NCBI RefSeq assembly: GCF_037201965.1
Contig: NZ_CP147518.1
Coordinates: 2,479,001-2,543,000 of the forward strand
Length of the DNA: 64,000 nt
Direction: 5' to 3'
Source of the DNA: Spirosoma sp. SC4-14
Lineage (GTDB): Bacteria; Bacteroidota; Bacteroidia; Cytophagales; Spirosomataceae
Made by a program: the position numbers and the translations under genes. This document shows positions 36,765 through 46,878 of this stretch, in pieces (position 1 is the first letter of the stretch; every line of letters begins with the position of its first letter). Under the pieces are notes generated by a model. It ran no database searches. It was given only the letters and a program-made list of their open reading frames with translations, and was not told the origin of the DNA.

Positions 36765-37025
36765 GCATAACACAACCGCACGAGTTGTCGGTGTGTTTAT
36801 CGGCACTCCTGATCCAACTGTGTTTATCGGCCCCGGATGCCAAAGAAATGATAAGTAATTTCTGAAAAAATAGAGGATATTTCGTTCATTTCAGGCTTTT
36901 AGCTGTAATGCTATTCAGAGTTGAAGAAATATAAATAATTTGCGGTTTAAGGACGTATCTGTTCTAAACCACGTTTTCGTTCTTCTTCTGAAAAACTCTC
37001 TTAATTCACCTTTACTTACCTATCT

Positions 37026-37556
37026 ATGAAACGTAGAGAAGCCATACAGCGAGCAGCCCTGATGATGGGTGGTATGTTGTCGGCACCCACGTTGGCGGGC
37101 GCACTGGGCCGCATCACAAACACGGGGCCGAGCGTAGCCGTAACTGCCGAACAGGAAACCCTGCTCGCCGAAGTTGCTGATGTGATTATTCCCACAACCA
37201 GTACGCCAGGGGCCAAAGCCGCCGGGGCCGAAAAATTCATTGTGCGGGTGATGCGCGACTGCTACCCCAAAAGCGATCAGGATAACTTTTATGCCGGTCT
37301 TGCCAGGCTGGATACCAATAGCAAATCGAAGTTCGGGAAAGGGTTTATGGACTTAGATGGAGCCCAGAAGAACGAAATGGTGAAGCAGATCATGACCGAC
37401 GATAAACCGTTCTTCCTGCGCATGAAGGAGTTGACAACTACTGGCTATTTTACGTCAGAAATTGGGGCGACCAAAGCGCTCGAATACCTGCCCGTTCCGG
37501 GCCAGTTCAATGGCTGTATGCCGCTGAAACCTGGCCAGAAAGCCTGGGCTCTTTAA
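37026..37556 (+). CDS. Gluconate 2-dehydrogenase subunit 3-family protein
   Basis: A 176-residue exported protein. It begins MKRREAIQRAALMMGG, a twin-arginine-like motif followed by a hydrophobic stretch, consistent with Tat export with its partner. The central ETLLAEVADVIIPTTSTPGAKAAGA is the family signature of the small subunit of membrane-bound gluconate dehydrogenases. It lies 83 bp upstream of the GMC oxidoreductase, its usual partner; the small subunit is thought to assist Tat export and maturation of the flavoprotein. Confidence 0.92.
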   Translation: MKRREAIQRAALMMGGMLSAPTLAGALGRITNTGPSVAVTAEQETLLAEVADVIIPTTSTPGAKAAGAEKFIVRVMRDCYPKSDQDNFYAGLARLDTNSKSKFGKGFMDLDGAQKNEMVKQIMTDDKPFFLRMKELTTTGYFTSEIGATKALEYLPVPGQFNGCMPLKPGQKAWAL

Positions 37557-37639
37557 ACCGTTTATCGTTAATCGTTGCTTCGCCAATAAGCATACATCCT
37601 TCTATGGCAGAGCAACCATAAACCGAAAACTTTTTTAAA

Positions 37640-39352
37640 ATGAACCTCAACATCGATTCTATAAAAGAAACTACCTACGACGCCATTGTGATTGGGTCGG
37701 GAATAACGGGCGGATGGGCCTCTAAAGAATTAACCGAAAAAGGTATGCGGGTGCTGATGCTTGAAAAAGGGCATCAGCTTGAGCACGTTACCGGCTATGA
37801 GTATGCCATGAAAGATCCCTGGCAGACAAAATATAACGGTCGACTAACGATGGAGCAGAAAGAAACGCACCCAAAACTGATGCGCGATTATCCCTACAAC
37901 GAGATGACCGAAACGTATTGGATGAAGGATACCGATTCGCTCTATAAAGAAGTTAAACGTTTTGATTGGTACCGGCCTAATATTGTGGGCGGTAAGTCGA
38001 TTATGTGGGGGCGGCAATCATACCGGCTAAGTGATATTGATTTTGAAGCAAATGCTAAAGACGGTATTGCAGTCGACTGGCCTATTCGCTATAAAGACAT
38101 TGCCCCGTGGTACTCCTATGTCGAAAAAATTGCCGGTATTTCCGGAGAAGCCCTTGGCCTACCCCAACTTCCAGATAGCGATTTTTTGCCGCCAATGGAA
38201 ATGTATTGCGTTGAGAAAGAAGTTCGTAAGCGCATTGAAAAGAACTTCCCAGGTCGAACCATGACCATTGGGCGTGTGGCAAATCTGTCGAAAGCGCAGG
38301 AAGCTCAATTGGGCGTTGGCCGGGCTCCGTGTCAGTATCGGAACAAATGTTCGCTCGGTTGCCCCTACGGAGCCTATTTTAGTACGCAATCCTGTACGTT
38401 GCCCTACGCAGCCAAAACGGGGCGGTTAACGCTGCGTCCCGATTCGGTTGTTACCGAAATTATATACGATGAAAATCAGAAACGCGCAACGGGCGTTCGG
38501 GTGATTGATGCCGTAACGCTTCAGGGCCGCGAGTACTTTGCCAAAGTTATTTTTGTGTGTGGTAGTGCTCTCGGATCAACAGCAATTATGCTGAATTCGA
38601 AGTCGAGCCGCTTCCCGAATGGAATCGGTAACGATTCGGAGCAACTGGGCCATAATTTGATGGATCACCACTTCCGCATTGGTGCGTCGGGCGAATGGGA
38701 AGGCGATCTGGACAAATATTACATCGGTCGCCGGGCTAATGGCATTTATGTACCACGCTATCGCAACATCGGCAACGACAAACGCGATTATCTGCGCGGC
38801 TTTGGTTATCAGGGTGGTGGTAGTCGGCAGGGCTGGCAGCGGAACATTGCCGAAATGAGCTTCGGAGCCGATTATAAAGACGAACTAACTAAACCCGGTC
38901 CGTGGACAATGGGTCTGGGTGGTTTCGGCGAAACGCTGCCTTACTACGAAAACCGGATGTATCTCGACAAAAACGAAAAAGACAAGTGGGGAATGCCAAT
39001 TGTTGTTTTCGATGCCGAGTTGAAAGAGAATGAGAAGAAAATGCGCGTCGATATGATGAACGATGCGAAAGAGATGCTGGAATCGGCTGGTGTCAAGAAC
39101 GTGAAAGGCTATGACCGGGGTTCGTATCTGGGTATGGCAATTCACGAGATGGGTACCGCCCGCATGGGTCGCGATCCGAAAACGTCGGTGCTGAACGGCA
39201 ACAATCAGATGCACGCTGTTAAGAACGTGTTTGTGACCGACGGAGCCTGCATGGTGTCGGCATCATGCGTGAACCCATCGTTGACCTATATGGCTTTGAC
39301 CGCTCGGGCCGCCGATTTTGCCGTTAAGGAAATGAAAAAGAAGAACATCTAG
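37640..39352 (+). CDS. GMC-family oxidoreductase (gluconate/sugar dehydrogenase flavoprotein subunit)
   Basis: A 570-residue FAD enzyme. The dinucleotide-binding GxGxxG is in AIVIGSGITGGWASKELTEKG (about residues 15-35). Further landmarks are VGGKSIMWGRQSYR, a cysteine cluster CQYRNKCSLGCPYG near residue 232, LMDHHFR, and the C-terminal HEMGTARMGRDP with active-site histidine and CVNPSLTYMALTARA. With the subunit 3-like protein upstream it forms a periplasmic sugar or sugar-acid dehydrogenase; no cytochrome subunit is adjacent. It has no signal peptide of its own, which suits co-export with the small subunit. Substrate unknown. Confidence 0.93.
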   Translation: MNLNIDSIKETTYDAIVIGSGITGGWASKELTEKGMRVLMLEKGHQLEHVTGYEYAMKDPWQTKYNGRLTMEQKETHPKLMRDYPYNEMTETYWMKDTDSLYKEVKRFDWYRPNIVGGKSIMWGRQSYRLSDIDFEANAKDGIAVDWPIRYKDIAPWYSYVEKIAGISGEALGLPQLPDSDFLPPMEMYCVEKEVRKRIEKNFPGRTMTIGRVANLSKAQEAQLGVGRAPCQYRNKCSLGCPYGAYFSTQSCTLPYAAKTGRLTLRPDSVVTEIIYDENQKRATGVRVIDAVTLQGREYFAKVIFVCGSALGSTAIMLNSKSSRFPNGIGNDSEQLGHNLMDHHFRIGASGEWEGDLDKYYIGRRANGIYVPRYRNIGNDKRDYLRGFGYQGGGSRQGWQRNIAEMSFGADYKDELTKPGPWTMGLGGFGETLPYYENRMYLDKNEKDKWGMPIVVFDAELKENEKKMRVDMMNDAKEMLESAGVKNVKGYDRGSYLGMAIHEMGTARMGRDPKTSVLNGNNQMHAVKNVFVTDGACMVSASCVNPSLTYMALTARAADFAVKEMKKKNI

Positions 39353-39421
39353 TCGTGTCAGTTTTCAATAAAAACATCCTGGGTAGCAATGCGCTGTCCA
39401 GGATGTTTTGTTGAGTAACCG

Positions 39422-41710
39422 TTACTCCAATATGAAATTTGCCTCCAGACAATCCTGCGAGTTGGTCCCTACAAACACAATGAATTCGCCATTTTCGGCA
39501 ATGTAATTCAGGTTATTGTCGTAGTATTTCAGGTCATTAATCGAAATAGGAAAGCTAATGGTTTTACTCTCACCTTTCTTGAGGAAGATTTTCTGAAACC
39601 CTTTTAGCTCCTTTACCGGGCGGGTGTTGCTGCCAACTTTATCGCGGATGTATAGCTGCACTACTTCCTGTCCATCAAAATCGCCCACATTTTTTACAGT
39701 AACGGTAGCCATAAGTTTATCGGAGCGTTTCATTTTACGGGCACTGAGCTGGAGGTTGCTGTAGTCGAACCGGGTGTAGCTCAGACCGTAGCCAAATGGG
39801 TACAATGGTTTGTTCGACACGTCCAGATAATTGGAACGGAACTTCTCGAAGCCTTCCTTTCCGCTCCACGGACGGCCTGTGTTTTTGTAGTTGTAATAAA
39901 TTGGAATTTGCCCAACGCTGCGGGGAAATGTCACACTTAGTTTTCCCGACGGAACCACATCGCCAAAAAGTACATCGGCAATGGCATTACCCGCTTCGCT
40001 TCCCCCAAACCAGGTATTCAGAATGGCCGGTACGTTGGCATCTTCCCAGGTAAGTACTAGTGGGCGCCCTGTAAACACGACCAGTACCACTGGCTTGCCC
40101 GTTTTGAGCAAAGCTTTCAATAGATCCTGTTGATTTTGCGGAATTTGGATGTCGGATCGACTCGCGCTCTCGCCCGACATCTCGGCCGATTCTCCCAGTC
40201 CGACTACAATCACATCGGCAGTTTGGGCAATTTTTAAAGCTTCTTCAATCAGTTCGGCGTCGCTCCGGTTATCGCGGTTGGTAGGCTTTCCAAAAATACT
40301 GACATTGGCTTCCTGAGTTGGATCAGAATACACATTGGCACCTTTGGCATACACGACCGATACGTTATTGCCCCCACCATGTTTGATCCCATCGACCAAC
40401 GAGACACATTTGGCAAAGTCGGCCGAAACGGCCCAGGTTCCGGCCATGTTTTCGCGATTATTGACCAGTGGACCAATCACGGCAATGGTTCCTTTTTTGG
40501 TTAGGGGTAAGGTCTTATTGGCGTTTTTGAGCAACACAAACGAATTAGCTGCTGCCGACCGGGCTTGCTGGCGGTTGTTTTCGGTAAAGATTTCGGTTTT
40601 AGCTCGCTGATCATCGCAGTAGCGGAATGGATCGTCGAATAAGCCTAAATCATATTTTGCCTCCAGAACCTTGCGGCAGGCTCTGTCGATGTCGGCCATT
40701 GCTACGGTTTTGTCTTTTACCGATTGGCCTAACGTAGTCAAAAAACCTTCGCCAACCATGTCCATATCGATGCCTGCCAGCAGGGCTTTGGCCGAAACGG
40801 TTTTCAAATCGCCCAGACCATGATCGACCATTTCGTTAATGCCCGTATAATCCGTTACAACAAGTCCCTTAAATCCCCACTGTTTCCGCAGCACATCGGT
40901 CAACAGCCACTTATTGGCCGTGGCCGGAATGCCATCAATTTCGTTGAACGAAGCCATTATAGACCCAGCTCCCGCATCGAGAGCTGCTTTGTAGGGTGGC
41001 AGGTATTCGTTATACATTCTGACCCGGCTCATATCGGTCGTGTTATAATCGCGTCCGGCTTCGGCAGCGCCGTAGAGGGCATAATGTTTTACGCACGCCA
41101 TAAGCGTATTATTTTTCGACAGGTCGGAACCCTGGTAACCCCGAACCATTGCCCTGGCAATTTGCGAACCCAGGTATACATCTTCGCCCGACCCTTCGGC
41201 AATTCGACCCCAGCGCGGGTCACGACAAATGTCGACCATCGGCGAATAGGCCCAGCATATTCCGTCGGCACTGGCTTCTGTAGCGGCAATCCGTGCCGAT
41301 TTTTCGATTAGCTCAAGATCCCAACTGCACGACAAGCCTAAGGGTATGGGGAAAGCCGTTCGGTAGCCATGAATAACGTCCATACCGAAAATAAGCGGAA
41401 TTTTCAGGCGGGTATTGTTGATGGCGAGTTCCTGCGTTTTTCTGACTTTTTGCGGAGACGACATGCTGAACAGTCCGCCTACTTTTCCGGCTTTGATTTT
41501 GGTTTCTACATCATTACTAACGGTGGAGCCGGTGGTTGCTTCGCCACCCGTAAGCAGGTTCAGTTGCCCAATTTTTTCTTCTAAGGTCATCTTTTGCAAT
41601 AGGCTGGTAACGAAAATGTCACGTTTAGAGCCTTTTTGCCCCTGGGCCGAAGTTGATAACAGGCAACATAAGAGAATTAAATAGCAAGAGGCATGAATAA
41701 CTTTTTTCAT
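39422..41710 (-). CDS. bglX: GH3-family beta-glucosidase, BglX-like
   Basis: A 762-residue exported glycoside hydrolase. Signal peptide residues 1-24 end in SAQG. The GH3 N-terminal barrel (about 35-370) holds the nucleophile aspartate in GLVVTDYTGINEM. The C-terminal alpha/beta domain carries the acid/base glutamate region GLGESAEMSGESASR. A fibronectin type III-like domain follows (about 665-750, starting VTVKNVGDFDGQEVVQLY). The full BglX domain order and length are present. It should release glucose from beta-linked oligosaccharides in the periplasm. It converges with the GMC oxidoreductase gene, so glucose release and sugar oxidation are neighbours. Confidence 0.94.
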   Translation of the reverse strand: MKKVIHASCYLILLCCLLSTSAQGQKGSKRDIFVTSLLQKMTLEEKIGQLNLLTGGEATTGSTVSNDVETKIKAGKVGGLFSMSSPQKVRKTQELAINNTRLKIPLIFGMDVIHGYRTAFPIPLGLSCSWDLELIEKSARIAATEASADGICWAYSPMVDICRDPRWGRIAEGSGEDVYLGSQIARAMVRGYQGSDLSKNNTLMACVKHYALYGAAEAGRDYNTTDMSRVRMYNEYLPPYKAALDAGAGSIMASFNEIDGIPATANKWLLTDVLRKQWGFKGLVVTDYTGINEMVDHGLGDLKTVSAKALLAGIDMDMVGEGFLTTLGQSVKDKTVAMADIDRACRKVLEAKYDLGLFDDPFRYCDDQRAKTEIFTENNRQQARSAAANSFVLLKNANKTLPLTKKGTIAVIGPLVNNRENMAGTWAVSADFAKCVSLVDGIKHGGGNNVSVVYAKGANVYSDPTQEANVSIFGKPTNRDNRSDAELIEEALKIAQTADVIVVGLGESAEMSGESASRSDIQIPQNQQDLLKALLKTGKPVVLVVFTGRPLVLTWEDANVPAILNTWFGGSEAGNAIADVLFGDVVPSGKLSVTFPRSVGQIPIYYNYKNTGRPWSGKEGFEKFRSNYLDVSNKPLYPFGYGLSYTRFDYSNLQLSARKMKRSDKLMATVTVKNVGDFDGQEVVQLYIRDKVGSNTRPVKELKGFQKIFLKKGESKTISFPISINDLKYYDNNLNYIAENGEFIVFVGTNSQDCLEANFILE

Positions 41711-42138
41711 AAAAAGCAGAACGGATTTAGTTGGAATAAGCGATTTAGGATTGGGTTGCTAACGATTTCTGATTAGGAAAAGGAGCCTGAATACATCAAC
41801 GGTAGGTCCTTCTTTCGAAATGAAGGTGGTCAGCAGTAAGTAAAACCATTATCGGACCCTTGTTGCCGGGCGGCCCGGTCTATTTTTTTAGAAAAATCCG
41901 GCGCTGGGCATCACAAGTTAATGGAACCCGTTCGTAACATTTGTTAAGCGAGGCTGGGTTTTTATGGGCCAAAGAACTTCAGGCGTTTAAAGAAGCAGAA
42001 GACTACGTTAGGCTCAGCCCGGATGGGTAAGGTTTTCGTTGCAGTCTCTGGTGAGAGAAAGAGAATGGGCGTTTTCACTCCTCCACTTGATGCTTAAATG
42101 GAGGAGTGAGCCAGAAAGCAGGACGTATCTGACAAAAC
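41711..42138. other. Intergenic region between the GH3 gene and the GlsB-like gene
   Basis: 428 bp without a recognised gene. It holds the promoter of the GH3 gene and a 10-bp inverted repeat (42076-42085 and 42099-42108) about 30 bp downstream of the small membrane protein gene. No T-run follows, so a terminator role is doubtful. Confidence 0.45.
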
Positions 42139-42375
42139 TTAAAACAATCGTCCTAAAAAAATCAAGAGAGCAGCACCCCCAACGGCAATAATCAACTGGA
42201 TGAGCAGGTTATCGTTGCTTGGGTCGTTGCCAAGGCGTTTGGCAATAAAGCCGCCAACAAATCCACCAATAATACCAAGAATGATATTATAAATTGCTGA
42301 GTGATGACTGCCCATCAGTACGCTGGCAATGTAGCCAGCAATGCCTCCAATCAAAATTGAATAGATAAATCCCAT
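42139..42375 (-). CDS. GlsB/YeaQ/YmgE-family small membrane protein
   Basis: A 78-residue inner-membrane protein with three hydrophobic helices and the glycine-rich signature IGGIAGYIASVLMG then IIGGFVGGFIAKRLG of the transglycosylase-associated (PF04226) family. Members are induced by envelope or general stress in several bacteria; the molecular function is not established. Monocistronic here. Confidence 0.93.
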   Translation of the reverse strand: MGFIYSILIGGIAGYIASVLMGSHHSAIYNIILGIIGGFVGGFIAKRLGNDPSNDNLLIQLIIAVGGAALLIFLGRLF

Positions 42376-42573
42376 AGAATGTGTAAGTTAACGGTTTGGT
42401 TGATAATGTTGCAATGCTACACGAAAATGCAATAAATTGCTATGCCAGTAAGTGAAAATGATACTAAAATTTAGGTAGAATAGGTATAAACCCCCTCGGT
42501 AATTGCTTTATTGAGCACTGGCGAATTGCTACGTATACGTTGTATAGTTAACCCTTTTGCCCGTCCATAACGT

Positions 42574-45500
42574 ATGAATCTTTTTCAACTGGCTAAGTTC
42601 TCAGCACGTGCTCGCAGGATCATAGCCTTTTCCGCAGCCGGAGTGGCAGTAGGCGGGGCTTTCATTGGAGCTTACCAGAGCCATAACCTCAATGCCGCAT
42701 CGGAAAAATACCTGACAGCCTTATTTGCCCGCCTTAGCGACGATGACAAGCACGATCCAAAGTATGCCGTTGGAAGTTTGAACGTAGCCTCAGGGCTGGA
42801 AGCTACACTGTTTGCGGCCGAACCGATGCTGGTTAATCCCACAAACATCGATGTAGATGCGAAAGGGCGCGTATGGGTTTGTGAAGCCTATAACTACCGA
42901 CCAGCCATCAATGGGAATCCAATCCGTAAAGAAGGCGATCGTATTGTTATTCTGGAAGACCAGAATGGCGATGGAAAGGCCGATGTTTCTAAAGTGTTCT
43001 ATCAGGACCCAAGTATCGAGTCGCCACTCGGAATCTGGGTACAGGGAAATAAAGTGATTGTGTCTGATAGTCCAAATGTATGGGTCCTGACCGACGAGGA
43101 TGGCGACGATAAGGCCGATAAAAAAGAACTGCTGTTTACTGGAATTGGTGGTGAGCAACACGACCACGGTATGCACACCTTTGTGTTTGGCCCGGATGGT
43201 AAATGGTACTTCAACTTCGGTAACGAAGGCAAACAATTGCTCGATAAAGACGGCAAACCTGTTGTTGACATTGCTACCGGAAAAACCATCGATCGCCAGC
43301 ATTTCAAACAGGGAATGGTTTTCCGCTGCGATCCTGATGGTAAAAACGTTGAACTGCTGGGGCAGAACTTCCGCAACAACTATGAAGTAGCCGTAGACTC
43401 CTATGGCACACTCTGGCAGTCGGACAATGATGATGATGGCAACAAGGGCGTGCGTATCAACTATGTCATGGAATATGGTAACTACGGTTATTCGGACGAA
43501 ATGACTGGCGCAGGCTGGCAGGCCAATCGGGATAATATTGAGCCCGAAATTCCCCGTCGACACTGGCACCTGAATGATCCGGGGGTAGTGCCAAACTTGC
43601 TTCAGACCGGAGCCGGTTCGCCAACGGGCATGGTCATTTACGAAGGAAAGCTGCTACCAGAAGTTTTTCGGAATCAGATGATTCACTGCGATGCAGGGCC
43701 TAATGTTGTTCGGGCGTATCCCGTACAGAAAGATGGGGCTGGCTATAAAGCTCAGATCGTGAACGTGCTGGAAGGTGCCCGCGATCAGTGGTTTCGCCCG
43801 GCCGATGTCTGTGTAGCTCCCGATGGTTCGCTGATCATTGCCGACTGGTACGATCCCGGCGTGGGCGGACACCAGGCCGGTGATCAGACCCGTGGTCGTA
43901 TTTACCGGGTGGCTCCACCTAATTCGCCTTACAAGATGCCTAAGGTGGATGTTTCGACGGTCGACGGGGCTATTGAAGCCTTGCAAAGCCCCAATATGTC
44001 CATTCGGTATGCTGGTTGGCAGAAACTGCATAGTCTGGGTAATAAAGCCGAAAAGCCACTGGCAAAATTCTATAAAGCATCGGAGGGGGAACCGCGTATG
44101 CAGGCACGGGCGCTTTGGTTACTGAGCAAGCTCGACAACGGGAAAAAATACATTGAGATGGCACTCAAAAGTAATAATCCTGACCTTCGGATTACCGGAT
44201 TACGAGCTGCCCGCGAGTTGAAGATGGACATTATTCCTTATGTTAAACAGTTGGTAAACGACCCCGATGTGCAGGTTCGGCGGGAATGCATCATTGCCTT
44301 GCACCGGAATACATCGCCCGATGCTCCAGGTTTGTGGGCACAACTGGCCAGTAAATACGACGGTAAAGACCGCTGGTATCTGGAAGCGCTGGGTATTGGT
44401 GCCGATGGCAACTGGGACAGCTATTACAAAGCCTGGTTGAGCCAGCAGGCCAACGATCCGATTGCTAATGCGGCAGGCCGCGACATTGTCTGGCGGGCAC
44501 GTACGAAAGAATCGGTACCGTTGCTGGCTAAACTGGCTGCCGACCAGGGTACCGACCTTAGCCAGCGGTTACGCTATTTCCGGGCGTTCGATTTCAATCC
44601 GGGAGCTAGCGAAAAGTCGGCTGCGTTGTTGGGTATCTTGCAGGCTAACAGCGGATCGACGGATATTTCGAAGCTGGTACTTCGCCATCTGGACCCTGCT
44701 TTTGTAAAAAACTCTCCCATTGCAACCACTGCATTGAATAAGGTATTGAGTGATGTATATGCTACGCCAGAGTATATAGAACTTGTTTCACGTTACGAAC
44801 CTACAACCGAAAACACCCGATTAGCTCAACTGGTGCTGGCTAAATATAATGAAGGAATGGGGCGTGATGCGGCCCGGCAATTGCTGAAACAGAATGGCGG
44901 ACCTTTGGTATGGTCGATCATCAATGGTCAAAATGCCGACGATGCTACCCAAATGGTTATGGCTTTGCAGCGTGTTGGTAACAAAGAATCGCTCGAAATT
45001 CTGAAGTTGGTAGCTCTGGACGAAAAACGACCCGTATCCTTACGAATGGCGGCCACCCGCGCACTCGGTGGTAGTATGGATGGAGCCGATCTGGTCATCG
45101 CCTTATTAAAATCGGGAGATATTAAAGGAGACTACAAAAAGGCTGCTGCTCAGGGCGTTAGTGGCGACTGGCGTAAGAATATCAGGCAACAGGCGGCTGG
45201 TTTTCTCGATGGTGGGCAAAGTGCTGAAGGAAAGAAACTACCGGCCATGAATGAATTGCTGGCTATGAATGGCGAAGCGTCGAAGGGTGTCAGTGTGTTC
45301 AAAAACAATTGCGCTATCTGCCATCAGGTCAACGGCGAAGGGATGGATTTTGGTCCGAAACTGTCAGAAATAGGGTCTAAGCTACCCAAAGAAGGCCAGT
45401 ATCTGGCTATTTTGCATCCCGATGCGGGTATTAGTTTTGGCTATGAAGGCTGGGAGGTGAAGTTCAAAGACGGCAGCACTATGTCGGGGATTATCTCCAG

Positions 45501-45684
45501 CAAAACCGAAACCGATCTGCAAATGAAGTTTCCGGGGGGGGCTGTACAGAATTATAAAATGGCCGATGTTGTGTCAATGAAAAAGATGGATGCTTCCATG
45601 ATGCCATCGGGCCTTCAGGAGGCTATGAGTACCCAGGATTTAGTAGATTTAGTAGCGTATCTATCAAGTTTAAAGAAAAAATAA
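42574..45684 (+). CDS. PVC-type haem-binding dehydrogenase-like protein with HEAT repeats and cytochrome c domain
   Basis: A 1036-residue exported protein. A hydrophobic N-terminal segment (about 13-35) is followed by a beta-propeller dehydrogenase-like domain (about 55-470) containing WVCEAYNYRP and QNGDGKADV. Alpha-helical HEAT-like repeats come next (about 480-880). A C-terminal single-haem cytochrome c contains CAICH near residue 915, and a final small domain resembles the Pirellula/Verrucomicrobium-type haem-binding region. Proteins of this composition are frequent in Planctomycetes, Verrucomicrobia and Cytophagales and are thought to oxidise sugars or polyols in the periplasm; no substrate has been assigned. 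The next gene encodes a TIM-barrel isomerase-like protein. Confidence 0.9.
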   Translation: MNLFQLAKFSARARRIIAFSAAGVAVGGAFIGAYQSHNLNAASEKYLTALFARLSDDDKHDPKYAVGSLNVASGLEATLFAAEPMLVNPTNIDVDAKGRVWVCEAYNYRPAINGNPIRKEGDRIVILEDQNGDGKADVSKVFYQDPSIESPLGIWVQGNKVIVSDSPNVWVLTDEDGDDKADKKELLFTGIGGEQHDHGMHTFVFGPDGKWYFNFGNEGKQLLDKDGKPVVDIATGKTIDRQHFKQGMVFRCDPDGKNVELLGQNFRNNYEVAVDSYGTLWQSDNDDDGNKGVRINYVMEYGNYGYSDEMTGAGWQANRDNIEPEIPRRHWHLNDPGVVPNLLQTGAGSPTGMVIYEGKLLPEVFRNQMIHCDAGPNVVRAYPVQKDGAGYKAQIVNVLEGARDQWFRPADVCVAPDGSLIIADWYDPGVGGHQAGDQTRGRIYRVAPPNSPYKMPKVDVSTVDGAIEALQSPNMSIRYAGWQKLHSLGNKAEKPLAKFYKASEGEPRMQARALWLLSKLDNGKKYIEMALKSNNPDLRITGLRAARELKMDIIPYVKQLVNDPDVQVRRECIIALHRNTSPDAPGLWAQLASKYDGKDRWYLEALGIGADGNWDSYYKAWLSQQANDPIANAAGRDIVWRARTKESVPLLAKLAADQGTDLSQRLRYFRAFDFNPGASEKSAALLGILQANSGSTDISKLVLRHLDPAFVKNSPIATTALNKVLSDVYATPEYIELVSRYEPTTENTRLAQLVLAKYNEGMGRDAARQLLKQNGGPLVWSIINGQNADDATQMVMALQRVGNKESLEILKLVALDEKRPVSLRMAATRALGGSMDGADLVIALLKSGDIKGDYKKAAAQGVSGDWRKNIRQQAAGFLDGGQSAEGKKLPAMNELLAMNGEASKGVSVFKNNCAICHQVNGEGMDFGPKLSEIGSKLPKEGQYLAILHPDAGISFGYEGWEVKFKDGSTMSGIISSKTETDLQMKFPGGAVQNYKMADVVSMKKMDASMMPSGLQEAMSTQDLVDLVAYLSSLKKK

Positions 45685-45686
45685 CC

Positions 45687-45804
45687 CAGACCGGGATTTA
45701 TGGGATTTATTGGACCGACCTTGATTTTATTTTCGCTTCTTTGAAGCGCTTTTAATCAAACAAAATCAAGGTTAGTCAGTAAAATCCAACAAATCCCGGT
45801 TCTG
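45687..45804. repeat. Nested inverted repeats upstream of the TIM-barrel gene
   Basis: Three nested stems: outer CAGACCGGGATTTATGGG with TCCAACAAATCCCGGTTCTG, middle ACCTTGATTTT with AAAATCAAGGT, and inner CGCTTC with GAAGCG. The left outer arm repeats the GGGATTTAT unit. The structure ends 9 bp before the downstream start codon. Confidence 0.75.
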
Positions 45805-45813
45805 ACAATCACT

Positions 45814-46749
45814 ATGCAACGACGCAATTTTGTAAAATCGACAGTTGGGCTTGCCGGGGCCGCAGTTTCGGGAGAAACGTTACCGGCTAACTGGCATTCG
45901 CAGCCTAACTTTCTGGCAAAAAATACCTTCAAACTCAAATATGCTCCGCATTTTGGCATGTTTGAAAATAGCGCTGGTAAAGACCCTATCGACCAGTTGA
46001 AGTTTATTGCCGATATGGGTTTTACGGCTCTGGAAGATAATGGAATGATGGGCCGTGACCCGGCTTTGCAAACCAAAATTGGCGAAGAGATGGCTCGTTT
46101 GGGACTTACTATGGGCGTTTTTGTGCTCGATAAAGGTGGTAATTCCCAAAATACACTGGCAGCAGGAAAGCCCGAATATGTCGATATTTTTCTAAATGGA
46201 TGTCGGAAAGCTGTCGAAACGGCTAAACGTGTAAATGCCAAGTTTACAACGGTGGTCCCCGGTGATTTTGAACGGAGTTTGCCTATCGGTATTCAGACGG
46301 GCAATGTGATCGATGCGTTGCGTCGGGGAGCTGATATTTTGGCACCGGCCGGACTCACAATGGTTCTGGAACCGCTCAGCGATACACCTAACTTATTTCT
46401 GCGGACATCCGATCAAACCTACGAAATATGCCGGGCCGTCAATAGCCCTGCCTGCAAAATTCTGTTCGATATTTATCACATGCAGAAAAATGAAGGCAGC
46501 ATTATTCCACACATCAACTGGTGCTGGAATGAGATCGGTTATTTTCAGATTGGCGATAATCCGGGACGTAACGAGCCAACAACTGGCGAAATTAATTATA
46601 AAAACGTGTTCAAATACATTTACCAAAAGCAGAAAGAGGCTGGTAAAGAATTTATTTTCGGTATGGAACACGGCAAATCGCAGAAAGGGAAAGAAGGCGA
46701 AGTAGCGCTGATTAAAGCTTATGTCGAGTCAGACAGCTTTGCTGTTTAG
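45814..46749 (+). CDS. Hydroxypyruvate isomerase-like TIM-barrel protein, Tat-exported
   Basis: A 311-residue protein of the xylose-isomerase-like TIM-barrel superfamily, closest in pattern to Hyi-type hydroxypyruvate isomerases. It starts MQRRNFVKSTVGLAGAAVSG, a good twin-arginine signal, so it works in the periplasm. Metal-site glutamates and histidines are expected in VLEPLSD and LFDIYHMQ, with IGDNPGRNEPTTGEI further on, all conserved in the family. The substrate is uncertain. It follows the large haem-binding protein gene by 129 bp in the same direction, suggesting a joint role in sugar oxidation or epimerisation. Confidence 0.88.
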   Translation: MQRRNFVKSTVGLAGAAVSGETLPANWHSQPNFLAKNTFKLKYAPHFGMFENSAGKDPIDQLKFIADMGFTALEDNGMMGRDPALQTKIGEEMARLGLTMGVFVLDKGGNSQNTLAAGKPEYVDIFLNGCRKAVETAKRVNAKFTTVVPGDFERSLPIGIQTGNVIDALRRGADILAPAGLTMVLEPLSDTPNLFLRTSDQTYEICRAVNSPACKILFDIYHMQKNEGSIIPHINWCWNEIGYFQIGDNPGRNEPTTGEINYKNVFKYIYQKQKEAGKEFIFGMEHGKSQKGKEGEVALIKAYVESDSFAV

Positions 46750-46796
46750 TCTGTTGATGCCTTTCTGTATGTTGTAAGTCAGAGGTAAAAAAAGAC

Positions 46797-46828
46797 CCCC
46801 CGGTAAAGAGAACGTACTTTACCGGGGG
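46797..46828. terminator. Bidirectional terminator between convergent genes
   Basis: Perfect 12-bp arms (46797-46808 and 46817-46828) with an 8-nt loop. On the minus strand the stem is followed by TCTTTTTTTACC, a good intrinsic terminator for the CBM48 gene. It also lies after the stop of the TIM-barrel gene on the + strand. Confidence 0.88.
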
Positions 46829-46878
46829 TTAACGTTTCTGCAATGTCCCTTCATGGGCAAGCGAACGGTTGATCTGGT

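Noticed and set aside
41865..41915. GC-rich imperfect hairpin near GCCCGGTC and ATCCGG upstream of the GH3 gene
   Set aside because: Pairing is too irregular to support a regulatory RNA or terminator.
42790..43569. Long open frame antisense to the haem-binding dehydrogenase-like gene
   Set aside because: Shadow of the propeller-encoding sequence; no start context or motif.
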